A DNA stretch of 64,000 nucleotides from CAYMPH01 sp964529415 (GTDB taxonomy: Bacteria > Spirochaetota > UBA4802 > UBA5550): assembly GCA_964529415.1 (NCBI GenBank), contig CAZGWD010000008.1, forward strand, positions 138,924 to 202,923, given 5' to 3'. Under the pieces are notes generated by a model, which saw only the letters and a list, made by a program, of their open reading frames with translations, was not told the origin of the DNA and did not search any database. Position 1 is the stretch's first letter. The number at the start of each line of letters is the position of its first letter. The position numbers and the translations under genes were made by a program. Positions 36,101 through 44,978 of the stretch are shown here, piece by piece.

Positions 36101-37734
36101 CTGATGTCCTGTAATCCGTTTATCAGCCGGTGCAGCGGCATGATTATTATTCCCCTGAAGAAAAGATTAAAACCGAAAATGATTATTGAAAGAATGATAA
36201 ACAGTGAATATATGAACATACGCGCTGACGGGTGCATGTATTCCCTGTATGACTCATATGAAAATCCGGTTTCATAAACAGTTTTTTTCTGAATGTCCGC
36301 ATGCAGATATGATATGAACTGATTATTTTCAAAACTCCTGTAATGTCTCTGGTCATGAGCTCCAACAGGTGATAAAAATGAAAGAACACCGTTTTTCAGA
36401 GGCAGCCCTTCGGACTTTTCTTTTTGAAGATATTCTTCAATGGCAGATTTGAAAGGTTTGAATCTTGAGCCTGTTTTTTCCAGATACCCGCTTAAAGTAT
36501 TGCGGAATTGTTCATCCGGCATAGTTTGAATTTTATTGTAGTTATAATGTATGTAGCGCTGGATGTTTAATAGATATTTCAGAAGATTTTTTTTCTGATT
36601 TTTTTTATTATCAGCAGGGGTCTTTGTAATGTATTCGACAATGGCATTACTGTAGCCTTTAAAACCGGAATGCGTGTTTTGTAAAAGTATTTTTATTTTA
36701 TCATTAAACCCGTCTTCACTGATTGTGCTGATATTTTCAAAAATAGACGCATTGAGGTATTCATTTGTAAAACCTGAAAGATCAATATTGGAGATGCTGT
36801 TGTCTTTCAGGTAATTCATTTTAATAGAACCGCTTTCTATCGAATAGGATGCAATGTAGTTTGTGTCGTCTGAGCGTTTCTCGGCAGAAATGGACATTTC
36901 GGCCCGGGACTGATGAATAGCATCAAATGATTTTTCATTATCCTGGAAAGAGTAATAGCTGAAACCCTGCAGTATCATCATGACAGTTACCATGATAATG
37001 CTGACGATTTTCGCCATAAGAGGAAAGCGGTCCTGGGTATAATTGAGATATGCTATAACCATGAAATACAGGCCTGCAAGAGAAAAAAGATCCCACAGAA
37101 CCTGAAATGTTCCGCGCTCAAGAATTCCGTCACGGCTGAGAACATTTGCAAAACTCGGTATGATTGAACCGATCAGATATGAAATTCCGATGAACATTAT
37201 TAAATAGCGGACCCTGCTGCCAATACTGATAATCTTCCAGATGGTTATTGAGGTGAATACTATCAGGTATGCGATTATCAGAACGCCGATCGTACTGCTG
37301 ATTTCATCCGCATTGAAGTCCCAGTGATGTGCGGATATAACGAATATTTTCTGCGCATGGAAAGTTTTAAGGAAAAATACAGCAAATACTGTTAATGAAA
37401 CCGCATATTGAAAAATTAAAAAGATCCGTGCGTACTTGTAGTTAATTTCTTTGTGGATATTAAGCATAAACATATTCACATGAGTTAAATGCAGCATGAT
37501 GAAACCCACGGTTATCCATCTGTGAAATGCAGCATCAGGGTGATAAAAGCCGCTGGCAATGAAATATCCGAAATTAAAAATTGCAAGATATAGAAAGGCA
37601 ATTCCGAGATGAAATGTGGGTTTTGATTTGTCTTTTATTGAAAAGAAAATATATGCAAGGAAAATATCAAATGCCGTAGGAATCAGGGCGCCTACTGTGA
37701 AAAAATTAGCATAAAAATAATCTAAAAGATTCAA
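33139..37734 (-). CDS. 7TM-HAMP-PAS2-HisKA-HATPase-REC-PP2C hybrid receptor
   Basis: A 1531-residue receptor. Seven membrane helices (about 10-255) carry the conserved YHPDAAFHRW, HHWDFNA and LSRDGILERGTFQ segments; then an outside domain (about 265-495), one more TM (about 500-522), HAMP (about 525-580), two PAS domains (about 605-725, 735-855), HisKA (His in NISHEIRTPLT, about 868), HATPase_c (GTGIGLAL), REC (DDNPDMR, phospho-Asp in IITDVMMPVMDG, about 1165-1290) and PP2C/SpoIIE (VGGDFYD, ADVSGHG, about 1310-1531). The start is TTG at 37734, three bases after the stop of an in-frame 36-codon leader ORF. Its output is probably dephosphorylation of an anti-sigma antagonist-like protein, gated by phosphorelay. 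It is a close paralog of 38057-43408. Confidence 0.92.
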   Translation of the reverse strand: MNLLDYFYANFFTVGALIPTAFDIFLAYIFFSIKDKSKPTFHLGIAFLYLAIFNFGYFIASGFYHPDAAFHRWITVGFIMLHLTHVNMFMLNIHKEINYKYARIFLIFQYAVSLTVFAVFFLKTFHAQKIFVISAHHWDFNADEISSTIGVLIIAYLIVFTSITIWKIISIGSRVRYLIMFIGISYLIGSIIPSFANVLSRDGILERGTFQVLWDLFSLAGLYFMVIAYLNYTQDRFPLMAKIVSIIMVTVMMILQGFSYYSFQDNEKSFDAIHQSRAEMSISAEKRSDDTNYIASYSIESGSIKMNYLKDNSISNIDLSGFTNEYLNASIFENISTISEDGFNDKIKILLQNTHSGFKGYSNAIVEYITKTPADNKKNQKKNLLKYLLNIQRYIHYNYNKIQTMPDEQFRNTLSGYLEKTGSRFKPFKSAIEEYLQKEKSEGLPLKNGVLSFLSPVGAHDQRHYRSFENNQFISYLHADIQKKTVYETGFSYESYREYMHPSARMFIYSLFIILSIIIFGFNLFFRGIIIMPLHRLINGLQDISQGKFDTRIPVKLGDEIGFVSSNFNLMADTIRQTKASLDDYANTLEQKVEERTQELALSEEKYSSIIDAGVIGYFEVDLHGNFTFFNKSFQEYSRYSHDELMSMNFRQIVHEQDIQKILSDFGKVFTGITQVGNFILRAIWKDGEISYGENYVSVKKNSAGKIIGFRSVVLDITAREKAEEALRESEEKYRTFVEKATDGIFRNDFRGKFLYVNPSGVNLLGYTEMELLNMNFRDVLADETRDFVMNNFRTQLKENLEETYIEFSIKRKDGSARWLGQITKLIKLRSGTFEFHGISRDVTAHKKAEDARNELEEQKTRFFANISHEIRTPLTLMISPIESVLQGDYGREINRAFFDNLYRNGLRLLKLVNNLLDFSKIEAGRMKMKVREVDMIGFLRNYIAAVNSAAESRNIKIIFSSAFEKVPAYIDPDKMDKVIMNLFSNSLKFTGNGGSISLSIMHDDQNCSIEFSDTGEGIPSRSIDSIFDRFSQADTSATRRYEGTGIGLALARELVEMHGGSIKVTSRYIKDNPNDHGSVFTISIPKGRKHFEGIEFVEFISENDQDELISDQSFFGMREMHDLSLSTDAKSFMDEGIGKLEDINEDFKSHEHAPDTRATSSILIVDDNPDMRNFLSYLLKKHYIVHLAENGKDGLEAADRISPDLIITDVMMPVMDGHELTRLLKSDSRHRHIPVIMLTAKAEMTHKLEGFEHGADDFLTKPFNSKELLARIRTLIKTREYEKEISLRNAEIEQEMEVARQLQQRLLPEQINELPGYNYHALYIPMDKVGGDFYDYTLRDQFIDLFIADVSGHGLPGAFLAMMTKMSLESVTERKSTSSILSQINDVICRSTVNSNHVTAFLGRIDTKTNIIKFSNAGHLPPIVFRMSSGEFFELNAKGMPLGWFREYKIEEKEFQLLSGDRLILFTDGITECIDMDENMFGEDSFREFISANRNFRAENFCENLLGHLFEFSGKKTFEDDLTLVVFDVL

Positions 37735-37737
37735 GGT

Positions 37738-37848
37738 TCAGGATTTCCATTGAAGTGTGTAATGAGATAAACCGGTTCTGATCTGTTTTCCGATCTCAAG
37801 CTCAATAACAGATAATCGAATGAAGAAAATAGAAATGACAGATATCAT
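37738..37848 (-). CDS. 36-residue leader ORF upstream of the 7TM hybrid kinase
   Basis: ATG at 37848 behind a good AGAGGTTTTC site; 36 codons (MISVISIFFIRLSVIE..., hydrophobic N-terminal half) then TGA, followed after ACC by the TTG start of the receptor gene. The paralogous receptor has a leader of exactly the same length in the same place (43405-43515), starting MINIITFFIAHS. Equal length, similar hydrophobic start, and close spacing to a weak TTG start suggest a translated leader that couples or controls receptor synthesis, or a small membrane protein. Too short for default gene callers. Confidence 0.55.
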   Translation of the reverse strand: MISVISIFFIRLSVIELEIGKQIRTGLSHYTLQWKS

Positions 37849-38056
37849 GAAAACCTCTATTGATGAAACAATATGACTTTTAAGCAAATTACTTGTCGGC
37901 TTTTTTCAAATACGACACTATCAATCTAATTTTTCAAGAACTTTTTATAATTAAAAAAGCAAGGTGAAAATCATTTTTTACTGTGGAAGCTTTTCAAAGC
38001 TGAAATGTATTGATATGTATCTGACGGGAGTAAATTTTTTTTGCAGAGTCAGTCAA
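37849..38056. other. Intergenic region upstream of leader 1
   Basis: Counting the leader, the gap between the two giant genes is 322 bp (37735-38056). Apart from the conserved element at 37925-37952 and a small AGCTTTTC/GAAAAGCT-like stem near 38000, nothing is seen. No clear terminator for the 38057-43408 gene was found. Confidence 0.5.
37925..37952 (-). promoter_or_regulatory. Conserved 28-bp element upstream of leader 1
   Basis: On the plus strand TCTAATTTTTCAAG-AACTTTTTATAATT. It matches 43590-43617 at 24 of 28 positions by eye and lies 77 bp from the leader ATG (75 bp in the paralog), while flanking DNA is not conserved. It is likely a promoter or activator site shared by the two receptor genes; on the minus strand it holds a TTGAAA -35-like box but no strong -10. 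Confidence 0.55.
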
Positions 38057-41000
38057 TTACAGTACGTCAAATACAACAAGAGTAAGATCGTCATCGAATT
38101 TATCGCTTTGTGAAAATTCGCGCAGGTGAGCAAGCAGCAGATTACAGAATTTCTCAGGAGAGTGATCTCTGTTTACAGTAATGAATTCTTTGAAACGGTC
38201 ATCGCCGAACAGGTTTTTATCAATGTCCACGCATTCTGTGATCCCATCGGTGAAAAGAATAAGGCGGTCTCCGGATTCAAGTTGGAATTCTTTCTCTTCG
38301 ATTTTTATATTGTTGAACCAGCCCAGCGGTTTTCCTTTTGCCATGAGTTCAAAAAATTCGCCGCTTTTTTTACGGTATACATACGGAGGCATATGACCTG
38401 CATTGCTGAACTTCATCATGTTGTTGTGAGTATCTATTCTGCACAGGAATGCTGTTACATAGTTGCTGTTTACAGTAGATCGGCAGATTATATCATTTAC
38501 AAGATACAGTGTCCGGTTTGTCATGTTGCGTTCAGTAACATTTTCAAGTGACATTTTTGTCATCATGGCAAGAAACGCTCCCGGTAGTCCATGGCCGGAA
38601 ACATCAGCTATGAACAGATCAATATACTGATCCCTGAGAGTGTAGTCATAAAAATCGCCTCCGACTTTATCCATGGGTATGTAAAGTGCATGGGTATCAT
38701 ACCCGGAGAGTTCTGTAATCTGTTCAGGCAGAAGCCGTCTCTGCAGAAGGCGCGCCACTTCCATTTCCTGTTCAATTTCAAAGTTTCTTTGTGAAATTTC
38801 TTTTTCATATTCTCTTGTTTTAAGCAGGGTCCTGATTCTTGCAATAAGTTCCTTCGAATTGAAAGGCTTTGTCAGGAAATCATCAGCGCCGTGTTCAAAT
38901 CCTTCCAGTTTATGGGCCATTTCCGATTTGGCAGTGAGCATTATAACCGGTATGTGCCTGTGTATATCATCATTTTTGAGGATGCTGGTCATCTTATGCC
39001 CGTCCATTACCGGCATCATGACATCTGTAATAATAATATCGGGTGATATTGTATTTACTGCTTCAAGGCCTTCCTTGCCGTTTTCTGCGCAATGAACAGT
39101 GTAATGTTTTTCCAAAAGAAATGTGAGGAAATCGCGCATGTCGGGATTATCATCTACTATAAGCACTGTTGCTGTATCTGCTTTTAACGAAAGTTTCTGA
39201 CCAGATGAATCATTTTCAACTTCATTTTCTTTTTCATCAATTTTTACAGAATATTTGGATTGTGCCTTACGGCCATCATTAAGATCGTGCATTTCCCTCA
39301 TTCCGTAAAAGCGGTGATCACTGACCGATTCCCCGATATCATCTTCTGTAATAAATTCAACGTTTCCCATCATTTTAAGATGATCCCGGCCTTTGATAAT
39401 ACTTACGGAAAATACTGATCCGTGATCTTCAGGGCTGTCTTCAAGGTAACGGCTTTTAACTTTTATAGTGCCGCCGTGCATTTCCACCAGCTCTTTTGCC
39501 AGAGCAAGACCGATTCCGGTTCCTTCGTGCTTTCTTGTTGCGCTGGTGTCAGCCTGGCTGAAACGGTCGAATATGGATTCAATACTTTGAGAGGGGATTC
39601 CTTCTCCGGTATCGCTGAATTCGATATGGCAGAAAATATCATCTTCACGAATGTTAACAGTGATTGACCCGCCGCTTTCTGTAAATTTAAGCGAATTGGA
39701 AAAAAGATTCATGATGACTTTATCCATCTTGTCAGGATCTATGTAAACCGGCATCTGCTCTGCATCCGAATTGAAAACAATGCCGAGACCTTTAGATTCT
39801 GCTGCAGAATGCACTGCGCTTATATAATTGCGGATGAAGGTTACCAGGTCTATCTCGCGGACCTTCATTTTCATTCGCCCGGCCTCAATTTTGGAGAAGT
39901 CAAGAAGGTTGTTCACCAGTTTCAGCAGCCGCAATCCATTCCGGTACAGATTGTCGAAAAATGCGCTGTCAATTTTTCCCCCGTAATCTCCCTGTATAAC
40001 GGATTCAATAGGAGAGATCATAAGAGTAAGCGGAGTTCTTATTTCGTGGGAGATATTTGCAAAAAAACGTGTTTTCTGATCTTCAAGTTCAAGCCTGGCT
40101 TCTTCAGCTTTTTTCCGGTCAGTAACATCGCGGGATATGCCCTGGAATTCGTATTGGTTATCGGATATTTTTTTTAATTTTGTTTTCTGTCCAAGCCAGA
40201 TGATTAGACCGTCTTTCCGGATTACAGGGAATTCAATATAAGTCTCTTCCTGCATTTCTTTAAATTGCTTGCGATAGTGGTCAATTACAAAATTTTTGTA
40301 TTCCTCTATAACCATATCTTTGTAATTCATTTTTAAAAGTTCTTCCTCGTTATATCCGAGGAGTTCCTGTCCTGATGGATTTACATAAAGATAATTTCCT
40401 TTTATATCGTTTCTGAAAATTCCGTCAGATGCGTTTTCGACAAAAGCCCTGTATTTTTCCTCGCTGATCCGTAGAGCCTCCTCGGCTTTTTTTTGTTCAG
40501 TAATGTCCATGCCTACGCTGCGGAAGCCAATAATTTCTCCGGCGGTATTTTTTCTTGTGCTTACAAACATTTCTCCATATGCGGACTGTTTGTCTTTTCT
40601 GGTTATCTGCGTGATGATTATGACTGCAGTTTCACTCTGAAATGCTTTTCCGAATCTGCTTAATATTATATCTGAATTTTCCTTTGTAACCAGCTTCCTG
40701 AAATTCATGCCTATCTGTTCTTCAGATGAATAGCCTGTAAATTCCAGAAAACTTTTATTACAGAAAGTGATATTGCCATGGAGATCCACTTCGAAATATC
40801 CGATTATGCCGACATCAAGAACTGTTCTGTATTTTTCTTCACTTTCCTGAAGAGCCGCTTCAGCTTTTTTACGTTCTGTGATATCGCGTCCGATTCCGCG
40901 GAAGCCGATTGGAATTCCTTCTATATTTTTCAAGAGATTTATGGACATTTCCATTGTGCATATGCTGCCGTCTTTCTTTATAACTTCATATTCCACAAGT

Positions 41001-43408
41001 TCTTTAATTATCTCTTCTTTATATACCCTTTTGTAAATTTTTAAAAGTTTATTAACGGTCTGTTCGCTGTGATAATCCTTGAAATGCATATTTAGAAGTT
41101 CTTCTCTGCTGTAGCCGGCAATCCTGCATGTTGAATCATTGCAGAATGTAATAAAGCCGGTCAGGTTGGTTTCGAAATACGCTTCGTCCATGGTTTCAAG
41201 TATGGATCTGTATTTTTCCTCGCTGATCCGGAGAGCCTGTTCAGCTTTTCTTCTGTCTGTAATATCCCTGAGCATACCGCGGAACCCTATCTTATTGCCT
41301 TCATTATCTGTTATCAAAGAAGCTACTGCTTCTGTAATGCGTTCTGTGCCGTCTTTTTGTATAATACGGTAGTCGAACGCTTCTGAAGGTTTTCCTGTGG
41401 CGTGTATTTTTTTGAAAATATTGAAAATCATATTCGCATTTTTTTCATCTGTAAATTTTCGATAACTTACGTTTAGAATTTCATCTTCGGGATGCCCCAT
41501 AATTCTGATCATGGAATCATTCATGAAGGTCATGTAGCCTCGGAGGTCGACCTCGTAATATCCATCCTGAATGTTTTCAAGAATATTCCTGTAACGTTCT
41601 TCTGATCTTACAAGATCGAGCGTGCGCTCCTCTACTTTCTGCTCGAGAGTTAAAGTGTAATCGTCAAGGCTTGCCTTTGTTTTCAGTATAGTGTCTGCCA
41701 TCATGTTGAAGTTGGATGATACAAATCCGATCTCATCGCCGAATTTTACTGGTATTTGAACATCGAGCTTTCCATTCCTGATATCCTTAAGCCCGTTAAC
41801 AAGACGATGAAGCGGAATGATAAGTATCCCGCGTAAAAACAGGTTGAATCCTAAAATAATAACTGCAGCAATAATAAATAACGCATAAATAAACTTGAGG
41901 GCGGAAGGATGCAGGTATGTCCTGTATGAAGAATACGAAAAGCCCACTTCAAATACCGTATTATTCAGGCTGTCAACATGCAGGTAAGATATGAACTGAT
42001 CAGTCCCATGACTGCGATAATGACGCTGTTCCGGAGCCCCAACCGGTGATAAAAAAGATAGAACTCCATTTTTGAGCCGGAATCCCTCCTCTTTCTCAGT
42101 TGCCAGATAATCTTCAATAGCTGACTTGAATGGTTTAAATGAAATATTTGTTTTTTTCAGATATTTTTCCAGTGATTCCCTGAATTGAAAATCCGGCAGA
42201 TCTTCAATTTTATGAAAATGATAGCCGATATTACTTTGAATGGTATTCAGATATTCTAATAGTTCTGTTTTTTGAAATTGTTTATTTTCTGATGAAGATT
42301 TTAAATATTCGGTAATGGCATTATTGTAACCATTGAAGCCGGCATGTCTGTTTTGTAAGATGGCAGTAAGATTTTTGCGGAAGCCTTCCTCATCCATAGC
42401 TGCAATTTTTTCATACATGAAAGCGTTGAGGTATTCATTTTTAAATTTGTAAAAATCAAGATTGAATATATTGTCGTCATTCCAGCTTTTTCTTGCAAAA
42501 GAGCCGTCGTCTGCCGAGTATGCGGTTATGTATATGACATCCTTGAATTTATTTTTTCCGGTTATGGCAAGCTCTGTATAGGTTTGATGAATAGTATCAT
42601 AAGCTTTTTCGTTGTCCTGGAACGAGTAATAGCTGAATCCCTGGAGTATAAGCAGCGTTGTAACCATGATTATGCTGACTATTTTTGAAAGAATGGGAAC
42701 CCGGTCCTGAGTGTAATTTAAATAAAGGATTACAATAACATACATGCCTGCCAGCGAAAAAAGATCCAGCAGAACCTGGTATGTGCCCCTGTCTATTATG
42801 CCGTCCCGGCTTAGAATGTTTGCGACACTTGGAATAGTCGAACCGATTAGATAGGCTAATCCGATCAGCAGAATAAAGTATCTGTCTTTGCTCTTTATGG
42901 TAAAGACTTTCTGGAGTGTTATTGTGATAAATATAAAAAGATAGATTATGATTACAATTCCAATTAAACCGCTTATTGTATTTGCATCAAAATCCCAGTT
43001 GTGCGCTGATACGTGAAAAACTTTTGGCGAGGCATATGTTTTAATAAAGAAAATAAATGAAATGGTTAGGGATAAAGCATACTGTACTATTAAAAATAAT
43101 CTTTCATATTTTGACTGCATTTTTTTGTGGATATTCAGCATGAACATGTTGGCGTGAGTGATATGAAGCAGAATAAATCCTACAGTAATCCATCTATGAA
43201 ACGCTGCATTCGGATGATAAAATCCACCTGCAATAAAGTAGCCTAAATTAAAAATACCCAGGTATAGAAAGGCGATTCCAAGATGAAATGATGGTTTTGA
43301 TTTTTTTTTAATTGATAAAAAAATATATGATAAGAATAAATGAAAGACAGTGGGGATCAATGATCCTACTGTAAAAAAGTTTGCATAAAAATTATCAAAA
43401 AAGTTCAA
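38057..43408 (-). CDS. 7TM-HAMP-PAS4-HisKA-HATPase-REC-PP2C hybrid receptor
   Basis: A 1783-residue paralog of 33139-37734 with four PAS domains in place of two (starting near 606, 736, 859 and 986). Other parts: 7TM domain about 10-255 (YHPNAAFHRW, HNWDFDA, LSRDGIIDRGTYQ), outside domain about 265-495, HAMP about 530-580, HisKA (NISHEIRTPLT, about 1119), HATPase_c about 1230-1345, REC (VDDNPDMR, IITDVMMPVMDG, about 1415-1540), PP2C (VGGDFYD, ADVSGHG, about 1560-1783). A GTG at 43417 is possible, but the TTG at 43408 aligns exactly with the paralog's start (MNFFDNFYANFF against MNLLDYFYANFF), so I chose it. That TTG overlaps the leader stop (TTGA). Confidence 0.92.
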   Translation of the reverse strand: MNFFDNFYANFFTVGSLIPTVFHLFLSYIFLSIKKKSKPSFHLGIAFLYLGIFNLGYFIAGGFYHPNAAFHRWITVGFILLHITHANMFMLNIHKKMQSKYERLFLIVQYALSLTISFIFFIKTYASPKVFHVSAHNWDFDANTISGLIGIVIIIYLFIFITITLQKVFTIKSKDRYFILLIGLAYLIGSTIPSVANILSRDGIIDRGTYQVLLDLFSLAGMYVIVILYLNYTQDRVPILSKIVSIIMVTTLLILQGFSYYSFQDNEKAYDTIHQTYTELAITGKNKFKDVIYITAYSADDGSFARKSWNDDNIFNLDFYKFKNEYLNAFMYEKIAAMDEEGFRKNLTAILQNRHAGFNGYNNAITEYLKSSSENKQFQKTELLEYLNTIQSNIGYHFHKIEDLPDFQFRESLEKYLKKTNISFKPFKSAIEDYLATEKEEGFRLKNGVLSFLSPVGAPEQRHYRSHGTDQFISYLHVDSLNNTVFEVGFSYSSYRTYLHPSALKFIYALFIIAAVIILGFNLFLRGILIIPLHRLVNGLKDIRNGKLDVQIPVKFGDEIGFVSSNFNMMADTILKTKASLDDYTLTLEQKVEERTLDLVRSEERYRNILENIQDGYYEVDLRGYMTFMNDSMIRIMGHPEDEILNVSYRKFTDEKNANMIFNIFKKIHATGKPSEAFDYRIIQKDGTERITEAVASLITDNEGNKIGFRGMLRDITDRRKAEQALRISEEKYRSILETMDEAYFETNLTGFITFCNDSTCRIAGYSREELLNMHFKDYHSEQTVNKLLKIYKRVYKEEIIKELVEYEVIKKDGSICTMEMSINLLKNIEGIPIGFRGIGRDITERKKAEAALQESEEKYRTVLDVGIIGYFEVDLHGNITFCNKSFLEFTGYSSEEQIGMNFRKLVTKENSDIILSRFGKAFQSETAVIIITQITRKDKQSAYGEMFVSTRKNTAGEIIGFRSVGMDITEQKKAEEALRISEEKYRAFVENASDGIFRNDIKGNYLYVNPSGQELLGYNEEELLKMNYKDMVIEEYKNFVIDHYRKQFKEMQEETYIEFPVIRKDGLIIWLGQKTKLKKISDNQYEFQGISRDVTDRKKAEEARLELEDQKTRFFANISHEIRTPLTLMISPIESVIQGDYGGKIDSAFFDNLYRNGLRLLKLVNNLLDFSKIEAGRMKMKVREIDLVTFIRNYISAVHSAAESKGLGIVFNSDAEQMPVYIDPDKMDKVIMNLFSNSLKFTESGGSITVNIREDDIFCHIEFSDTGEGIPSQSIESIFDRFSQADTSATRKHEGTGIGLALAKELVEMHGGTIKVKSRYLEDSPEDHGSVFSVSIIKGRDHLKMMGNVEFITEDDIGESVSDHRFYGMREMHDLNDGRKAQSKYSVKIDEKENEVENDSSGQKLSLKADTATVLIVDDNPDMRDFLTFLLEKHYTVHCAENGKEGLEAVNTISPDIIITDVMMPVMDGHKMTSILKNDDIHRHIPVIMLTAKSEMAHKLEGFEHGADDFLTKPFNSKELIARIRTLLKTREYEKEISQRNFEIEQEMEVARLLQRRLLPEQITELSGYDTHALYIPMDKVGGDFYDYTLRDQYIDLFIADVSGHGLPGAFLAMMTKMSLENVTERNMTNRTLYLVNDIICRSTVNSNYVTAFLCRIDTHNNMMKFSNAGHMPPYVYRKKSGEFFELMAKGKPLGWFNNIKIEEKEFQLESGDRLILFTDGITECVDIDKNLFGDDRFKEFITVNRDHSPEKFCNLLLAHLREFSQSDKFDDDLTLVVFDVL

Positions 43409-43515
43409 GATATACACTCGCCTGACAGAACATTCTTGCCCGGGTTGTGCAGATTTTTTTTACTATAAATTAAACTGTAAGAATGTGCGATAAAGAAGGT
43501 AATGATATTTATCAT
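43405..43515 (-). CDS. 36-residue leader ORF upstream of the second 7TM hybrid kinase
   Basis: ATG at 43515 with a strong GGAGTTTTCA site; 36 codons (MINIITFFIAHSYSLIY..., then a polar tail ending CIS) and TGA at 43405-43407, which overlaps the TTG start of the receptor. Exactly the same length (111 bp with stop) as the leader at 37738-37848 and similar in its first nine residues. Stop-start overlap is the classical arrangement for coupled translation. I cannot tell whether the peptide itself has a function. Confidence 0.58.
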   Translation of the reverse strand: MINIITFFIAHSYSLIYSKKNLHNPGKNVLSGECIS

Positions 43516-43772
43516 TGAAAACTCCTGCCAGTGCAGCAACATTTTTTTAATAATCCGCTTCACGGTAGTTCTCATCTCATTCCTGTTGCTCTAATATTTC
43601 AATAACTTTTTATATTCAGAAGTAATTAAATAGAGTCAGCGTTAATAAATAATTTTACGCGGTCAGAAGTGCTGCTTTTATATAAACTTGTTTGTGAATA
43701 TTAATTGACAATAATTCATGAATAGATAAAGAATATGCAGAATTTACTAAACTTGTTCGCATGGAGGGTAAA
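43516..43772. other. Divergent intergenic region upstream of leader 2
   Basis: About 250 bp between the leader ATG and the plus-strand gene at 43773. Besides the conserved element at 43590-43617, I see only AT-rich DNA without clear hairpins or a strong promoter. Confidence 0.5.
43590..43617 (-). promoter_or_regulatory. Conserved 28-bp element upstream of leader 2
   Basis: TCTAATATTTCAAT-AACTTTTTATATTC on the plus strand, the partner of 37925-37952, 75 bp before the leader ATG. Conserved sequence at conserved distance in otherwise diverged DNA argues for a functional promoter or regulator site. Confidence 0.55.
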
Positions 43773-44957
43773 ATGAGTGAATCTAATGAAAGGTTATTTT
43801 TAATTGCAGAAGAGTTTGGTGAAATCGCACATAATGTAAACAAGTCATCCCATCTGAGAAAAGAGCATTCCGAAAAAGCAATACAGAATCTGGATTTATC
43901 ATTTAAGGCAGGAACAGAGCTTCTTGATGAAATACAGAAAATATCAAAAGAAAACCTGAGTCTTCGCGACAAAAATAATATTATCTTAAGCAGCTGCAGA
44001 ATATTTCTGGCTAATCTTGCAAAACAGGATGATATTCTGAAACAGCTGAAAGGAAGCACGGTTCCTTCTGGAATTCTTGCTAAAGTTGATAACTATAAAT
44101 CCAAGTTGAACGATTCCCTGAATGTCGGATTGAATTATCTCAATAAAATTATTGAGACAAACAATGAAATTATTCTGATGGATAATCTGATTATTAAAAG
44201 AAAAATTTTTCAGAAGGAAAGAATTGAGAAATTAAAGGAGTCAACAGGCAGAATTTTAAAAGATGCTGTCATCGCTATTGAGGGTTCGCAATCCAATCTT
44301 GGAAGGAGCGCGTCACTTTTAAAGCGGTTCAAAAAAATTGAAGCTCTTGTGAAAGATAAAAATAAATCAGAAATTGAAGAATTGGCTGATGAGTCGAAAA
44401 CCGGCTGCATGATGGCATCGCAGGTTAATGAAAGCTCGCGTTCGCAATTTGAATTTGCAGAGCAGGTTAATATTTTTACGAAACATCTGCATGATGAATC
44501 TTTAACAATAAAAGATCTGATTTTAAAGAAAAGCGAGCTGTTCAATAAAAACCTTGAACCTATTGCAGAGCTTGCAGTTCTTGTTGCTGTGGAAATGTTT
44601 GAATATCTTTCAATCAAAGATTATATAAAAGATTTGAATATTGATGATATCACATTAGGTGAAAAAAATTATAATCTTATTAACAATCTTGCTTCATATA
44701 TGCTGTCAATTTGCGAAAATGTTGAAAGCGTTGCTGTGCTGAATTTTGATATGAGCGACAGTATTGCAGCCAATGCTGATCTTGAACGCAAGGCAGCTGA
44801 TCTCACTCAAAAAGAAATTACATACTATTCTGCTGTCAAGGATGCTGTAGCTGCAATGACTGAAGCTACGAAATATCCTGTTGAAGGTTCTGCAAAAAAT
44901 ATAGAAAACGGGAAAGAACTTGTGAAACTGCTTGAAGAAATTTTGGCAAAAATATAA
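43773..44957 (+). CDS. Unknown helical cytosolic protein
   Basis: About 394 residues from the ATG at 43773, chosen over the in-frame ATG at 43761 because GGAGGG lies 5 bases before it. No membrane segment or signal peptide. The protein is almost wholly helical, with heptad-like stretches (LLDEIQKISKENLSLRDK, KLKESTGRILKDAVIAIEG) and Ala/Ser-rich segments near the end (DSIAANADLERKAADL, YYSAVKDAVAAMTEATKY) that faintly recall chemoreceptor helices but lack the hairpin-tip motif. I do not recognise the family. It is probably co-transcribed with the hydrolase 21 bp downstream. The location next to a giant receptor gene hints at a signalling role, which is inference. Confidence 0.75.
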   Translation: MSESNERLFLIAEEFGEIAHNVNKSSHLRKEHSEKAIQNLDLSFKAGTELLDEIQKISKENLSLRDKNNIILSSCRIFLANLAKQDDILKQLKGSTVPSGILAKVDNYKSKLNDSLNVGLNYLNKIIETNNEIILMDNLIIKRKIFQKERIEKLKESTGRILKDAVIAIEGSQSNLGRSASLLKRFKKIEALVKDKNKSEIEELADESKTGCMMASQVNESSRSQFEFAEQVNIFTKHLHDESLTIKDLILKKSELFNKNLEPIAELAVLVAVEMFEYLSIKDYIKDLNIDDITLGEKNYNLINNLASYMLSICENVESVAVLNFDMSDSIAANADLERKAADLTQKEITYYSAVKDAVAAMTEATKYPVEGSAKNIENGKELVKLLEEILAKI

Positions 44958-44978
44958 TATTTTAGGTTTAGGTTAATA

